From contig JAIWNQ010000065.1 in the NCBI GenBank assembly GCA_020216745.1, positions 1-10,000 of the forward strand: a DNA stretch of 10,000 bases, read 5' to 3'. The stretch is from Candidatus Hydrogenedens sp. Its GTDB lineage: Bacteria > Hydrogenedentota > Hydrogenedentia > Hydrogenedentales > Hydrogenedentaceae. This document shows, in pieces, positions 6,992 to 10,000 of this stretch (its first letter is position 1; each line of letters starts with the position of its first letter). The notes under the pieces are model-generated. The model was not told the origin of the DNA. It worked only from the letters and a program-made list of their open reading frames with translations, and did not search any database. A program made the translations under genes and the position numbers.

Positions 6992-8153
6992 ATTGAAAAT
7001 AAAAAAAGATAGTATTAAAAAGTACAAAATTCCAACACTAATAAGTGTCTTAATTTCAATACTGTCTTTTACCTCACTAACAACCGTAGCCCAGCAACCT
7101 ACACCTCAACAGGTAAGTGTTTCAGTTAAAATTATAGAATTTCAAACACACATTGGAAGCGAAACGGGTCTTTCAGGTTATTTCCGCCAAAAAACAGACC
7201 CACGACCTTATGGAAGAGTATCAACAGGGAATCCTGCAATCACTACTGGTGATTTAACCTTTCCCACTACACAATCTTCTGCCATTACGGTATTTTTAGA
7301 CCGAATGACAAGTAAATGGGGCGATTTTGAAGCAGTCCTACAAGCATTAGTAAACCAAAACCGTGCATTCATATTATCTCGACCCAAAGCATTAGTACCC
7401 GTAGGAGCATCTGCTCCTACCGTGATACAAACAGTACAGGAAATACCCTACGAAAACACTATCGTCGTCGGCGTCGTGACTCAACAAGTAACCGAATTTA
7501 AACCTACGGGGGTTAACTTAAGCGTCCAGGCAAACCGGGTGATTGATGATGATGGCGACCCAAGAACCACTGAAGATATCTATATCCAGCTTACACTGAC
7601 AGCAGCCATCACCGAAGAAGGACAACGACTAAGCGTAGCCATAGCTGGCAACACAGCAAATACAATTAGCGTACCTGAATTTATTTCACGTAGTATAACA
7701 ACTACAATTTGGGTTAGACATGGCCAGGTTCTAATATTAGGCGGGTTATATAGAAATACACGAACAAGAACTTCATCCTCAGTTCCATGGCTAATACAGG
7801 GAGAAGAATTAGCCAACGGATTAATACAAAGAGTAACTCCATTCAAAGCCCCAGAAATACCCCTAACTCAAGGCCTTGGAAACAAGAAAAAGGAAGAAGG
7901 ACGACGAGAACTTGTATTCCTATTAAAAGCAGAATTATGGCGTCCCTCCTATACCGTTGCAGACCAATACGGATTCACAACCGAAGAAGAAAAGAAACCA
8001 ACAAAAGTATCTCCCACTGAAATTATTACTAATGTTTTAGGTGGTCTCAAAGAAATTCCCGAAGGTATCGCCGAAGGCATTACAGGCGTTGAAATCAATA
8101 AAAATGAAAATGGGGTTAGTTCTGAGTTAGGTACGGGAGATAAGAAAAAATGA
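6981..8153 (+). CDS. Secretin-domain protein A, short and divergent
   Basis: 390 residues from the ATG at 6981, which overlaps the TPR gene by 11 bp. In-frame ATGs at 6963 and 6984 are alternatives; none has a clear ribosome site, suggesting translational coupling. A basic N-terminus and a hydrophobic core near 18-38 end in 'TTVAQQ', a likely export signal. After 'VSVSVKIIEF' comes a secretin core (PF00263-like): 'FEAVLQALVNQNRAFILSRP' (116-135), then 'GHGQ'-like 'WVRHGQVLILGGLYRN' (244-259) and 'RRELVFLLKAEL' (308-319). The usual VPxLGxIPxLGxLF segment is replaced by 'SSVPWLIQGEELANGL' and a Lys/Glu-rich stretch. No N0-N3 ring domains are visible, and the C-terminal 65 or so residues are unassigned. 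It is a paralogue of the next gene. It may form a mixed ring with it or be a non-pore partner. Confidence 0.75.
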   Translation: MMNKLKIKKDSIKKYKIPTLISVLISILSFTSLTTVAQQPTPQQVSVSVKIIEFQTHIGSETGLSGYFRQKTDPRPYGRVSTGNPAITTGDLTFPTTQSSAITVFLDRMTSKWGDFEAVLQALVNQNRAFILSRPKALVPVGASAPTVIQTVQEIPYENTIVVGVVTQQVTEFKPTGVNLSVQANRVIDDDGDPRTTEDIYIQLTLTAAITEEGQRLSVAIAGNTANTISVPEFISRSITTTIWVRHGQVLILGGLYRNTRTRTSSSVPWLIQGEELANGLIQRVTPFKAPEIPLTQGLGNKKKEEGRRELVFLLKAELWRPSYTVADQYGFTTEEEKKPTKVSPTEIITNVLGGLKEIPEGIAEGITGVEINKNENGVSSELGTGDKKK

Positions 8154-9343
8154 CACAACTTTTGATAACATCCTTAAAAAATATAAAAATCAACATCGTG
8201 CTAACGATAGTAATCTCTTTATTACTTTTCTTAACTTCTCCTACCTACACTCAGGATGCACAACCTGCACCACCACCTCCCCCTCCAGCCGAACAACAAC
8301 CACCTCCCCCTCCTCCTCCAGCCGAACAACCACCTCCTCCTCCCACTCCACCGCCACCAGTTGACATACGACAGGTTCAAGTTCAGGTCTGGATAAGTGA
8401 AACAAACGAAAATGGCTTAAGAAAATTAGGAACAAACTTAAACTTTGTGCGATTTTACCGAGAAGAAGAACATGAACACCTTAAAATACCTCAAATAACA
8501 ACCAATACAACAGATGTCTCTCAAGACTTCTCATCTGTAACCCTACCCGCCCCATCACCTAATCCTAAACAACCACCTTTCAACGTTCCCTACAAAAATC
8601 CAGACTTTGAAAAACCACCTCTACGTAACGACCCAGACACTGCCACTGCTGGAATCCAGACCCCACAAGGGGGTGGTTTAACGTTCAGCATACTTACATG
8701 GGATTATGGAACATTGGATGGGGTATTTCGTGCCCTTGAAACAAAGTCTGACGTCGACCTCATTTCAAAACCCGAAATCTTGGTTATGAACGGAACACCA
8801 GCAACTATCAAGGCAGGTGGACAGGTGCCATACCAATCTGTAACAAAGGGTGCATCCGTTCCTAACCTAAGCGTTGCATGGAAAGATATCGGAGTTAACC
8901 TTGAATTAATCCCGACCATCTTGCCAAACAATATGGTGCAACTTGAAATCAAACAATTAGACGTAACAGATATTACCCGAATAGACCGACTAAGAGGCAT
9001 TGACCTACCCGTATTCTCAAAGCGGTCTCAAACGGGGTTCGTTATGGTTCCGAACGGTCAAACATTAGTCATAGGTGGATTATCCAGTCGCAATATTCGG
9101 AAATCTGAAAATCGAGTACCAGGTATCGGAAAAGTACCTTTACTCGGAATTCCATTCCGTTCAAGACGGTCTCAAGCAGACATTACCCACCTCTTAATAT
9201 TTGTTCAGCCCACAGTCGTTGACCTTCGCTCCATGTCAGAAGAGGGGTCGAGTGCTTTACGTTTCTGGGAAAAACGCGGGGATAAATGGGAAAATAAGGA
9301 ACGCATAGAAGAAGAAATCAAAGCTATGCAAGATGATTTATAA
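8150..9343 (+). CDS. Secretin-domain protein B with proline-rich N-terminal linker
   Basis: 397 residues, starting in a 4-bp ATGA overlap with secretin A, with GGGAGA 9 nt upstream. A signal peptide (hydrophobic core about 16-30) leads into a Pro-rich linker (39-70). 'VQVQVWISETNENGLRKLG' (76-94) matches the strand that opens secretin cores. The core is canonical: 'VFRALETKSDVDLISKPEIL' (192-211), 'MNGTPATIKAGGQVPYQSV' (213-231), 'GVNLELIPTIL' (248-258), 'VPNGQTLVIGGL' (300-311), 'VPGIGKVPLLGIPFRSR' (323-339) and 'LLIFVQPTVVD' (348-358). The charged tail (362-397) may be a pilotin-binding S-domain. Typical secretins exceed 550 residues because of N0-N3 domains; none are evident here. It is probably an outer-membrane multimer, but the substrate and parent machine cannot be told from this window. 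Confidence 0.88.
   Translation: MTQLLITSLKNIKINIVLTIVISLLLFLTSPTYTQDAQPAPPPPPPAEQQPPPPPPPAEQPPPPPTPPPPVDIRQVQVQVWISETNENGLRKLGTNLNFVRFYREEEHEHLKIPQITTNTTDVSQDFSSVTLPAPSPNPKQPPFNVPYKNPDFEKPPLRNDPDTATAGIQTPQGGGLTFSILTWDYGTLDGVFRALETKSDVDLISKPEILVMNGTPATIKAGGQVPYQSVTKGASVPNLSVAWKDIGVNLELIPTILPNNMVQLEIKQLDVTDITRIDRLRGIDLPVFSKRSQTGFVMVPNGQTLVIGGLSSRNIRKSENRVPGIGKVPLLGIPFRSRRSQADITHLLIFVQPTVVDLRSMSEEGSSALRFWEKRGDKWENKERIEEEIKAMQDDL
8264..8359 (+). repeat. Proline-rich coding repeat in secretin B
   Basis: This encodes PAPPPPPPAEQQ followed by similar PPPPPPPAEQ and PPPPPTPPPP segments. The 15-bp sequence CTCCAGCCGAACAAC occurs exactly at 8283-8297 and 8316-8330, 33 bp apart, so the linker grew by in-frame tandem duplication. 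Such runs are flexible or polyproline-helix spacers, here between the signal peptide and the secretin core. Confidence 0.85.
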
Positions 9344-9430
9344 CACCTCCCGACTGAAAATGTCCAATCCTTTTTGATAATATAGTGATATGTAAATAAC
9401 GTTTAAAATTAAAACAGGCAAAACGACTTT

Positions 9431-10000
9431 ATGAATATTAACTTAATAAAAACGTGGGTAAAAAATCCTTTATTTCTTTCCATTTTAACGGGTATACTTG
9501 CGTTCCTATCCTTCCCTAACTTTCATTTCTATATTCTAATCTGGGTAGCATTTGTACCTCTATTTATAACCTTCTTTTTAGAAACAAAACCTAAAAAAGT
9601 AGCATTGTATTTTTTTATAAGTGGTTGGGTTTTCCATTCACTCACTTTAAACTGGCTCATTGTCAATATGTTCTGGGTAGGTGGACCAGCGTTCATCGGT
9701 TACCAATTACTCTCAATGGGACTTTCTGCATTCTGGGCAATTATAGGTTTTTTAGTGAGTAAACATTTTTCCCATCAAAATTCTATTTTCCGTAACTATG
9801 TTTTCGGTGCCCTCTGGGTAGGGATGGAATGGGTGCAAGCCCATGCTTTAACGGGGTTTGGGTGGTGTAATTTAGGGTATAGTCAAGGTCCGAATTTGCT
9901 TTTTTCTCAGTTAACCTCTTTAGGGAGTGTCCCTTTATTATCCTTTTTCATTATATTAGCAAATATATTTATAGCGGAGGCGATTATCCAAAAAACTCAT
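9431..10000 (+). CDS. lnt: Apolipoprotein N-acyltransferase, N-terminal part (cut by window end)
   Basis: 190 codons are open to the window edge. The product is strongly hydrophobic, with several membrane segments, as expected for the N-terminal membrane domain of Lnt, which adds the third acyl chain to lipoproteins in the inner membrane. Family signatures seen are 'LSFPNFHFYILIWVAFVPLF' (18-37), 'LTLNWL' (72-77) and, most telling, 'WVQAHALTGFGWCNLGYSQ' (135-153), which corresponds to the conserved GFPW region (here GFGW). The catalytic nitrilase-like domain lies beyond the window. The upstream ribosome site is weak (AGG, 12 nt away). The 87-bp gap after secretin B contains TTGATA (9374-9379) but no convincing -10. 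Start choice rests on the hydrophobic N-terminus that follows. Confidence 0.88.
   Translation, partial: MNINLIKTWVKNPLFLSILTGILAFLSFPNFHFYILIWVAFVPLFITFFLETKPKKVALYFFISGWVFHSLTLNWLIVNMFWVGGPAFIGYQLLSMGLSAFWAIIGFLVSKHFSHQNSIFRNYVFGALWVGMEWVQAHALTGFGWCNLGYSQGPNLLFSQLTSLGSVPLLSFFIILANIFIAEAIIQKTH

Noticed and set aside
8241..8435. Minus-strand open frame opposite the proline-rich region of secretin B
   Set aside because: Its Val/Glu/Gly-rich product is just the complement of the CCT/CCA repeats; no ribosome site or family resemblance.
5996..9343. Assignment to type II secretion or type IV pili
   Set aside because: Only the secretin core is shared; no ATPase, pseudopilin, prepilin peptidase or inner-membrane platform gene occurs in the window.
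9344..9430. Terminator or clear lnt promoter in this gap
   Set aside because: No stable hairpin was found. TTGATA (9374-9379) lacks a good -10 at 16-18 bp, and TATAGT (9381-9386) lacks a good -35.

Overview
The window is AT-rich DNA from a diderm bacterium. The diderm call rests on an apolipoprotein N-acyltransferase start, two secretin-domain proteins, a Skp/OmpH-like periplasmic protein and Sec signal peptides. A seven-iron-type ferredoxin next to an AmmeMemoRadiSam-type radical SAM enzyme suggests, but does not prove, an anaerobic lifestyle. No gene here fixes the phylum; an uncultured lineage is my guess only.

Layout. (1) 1-1505, plus strand: promoter, fdxA-type ferredoxin, then an amrS-type radical SAM enzyme 18 bp downstream, a likely two-gene operon. 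(2) 1528-5074, minus strand, convergent with amrS: a large secreted protein with the architecture of a GH42 beta-galactosidase-like enzyme, apparently without the usual catalytic glutamates, followed by a HAD-family phosphatase whose ribosome site lies in the end of the larger gene. (3) 5075-5518: a 444-bp divergent intergenic region with twelve gapless 9-bp units (about 72% GC) lying between two outward-facing candidate promoters. A 52-codon acidic repeat ORF with a Shine-Dalgarno-like upstream sequence runs through the array on the minus strand. (4) 5519-9343, plus strand: a small exported protein resembling Skp/OmpH without its coiled-coil tentacles, a TPR protein with a C-terminal FxLYD-like beta domain, and two tandem short secretin-domain proteins with overlapping reading frames. 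(5) 9431-10000: the start of lnt, cut by the window end.

How the genes may work together. Region 4 looks like an envelope assembly: a possible chaperone, a TPR scaffold and two divergent secretin paralogues, with no GspE/PilB-type ATPase, pseudopilin or inner-membrane platform protein in view. This cluster is the best candidate for an undescribed system. In region 1 the ferredoxin could supply electrons to the radical SAM enzyme, whose usual partners Memo and AMMECR1 are not in this window.
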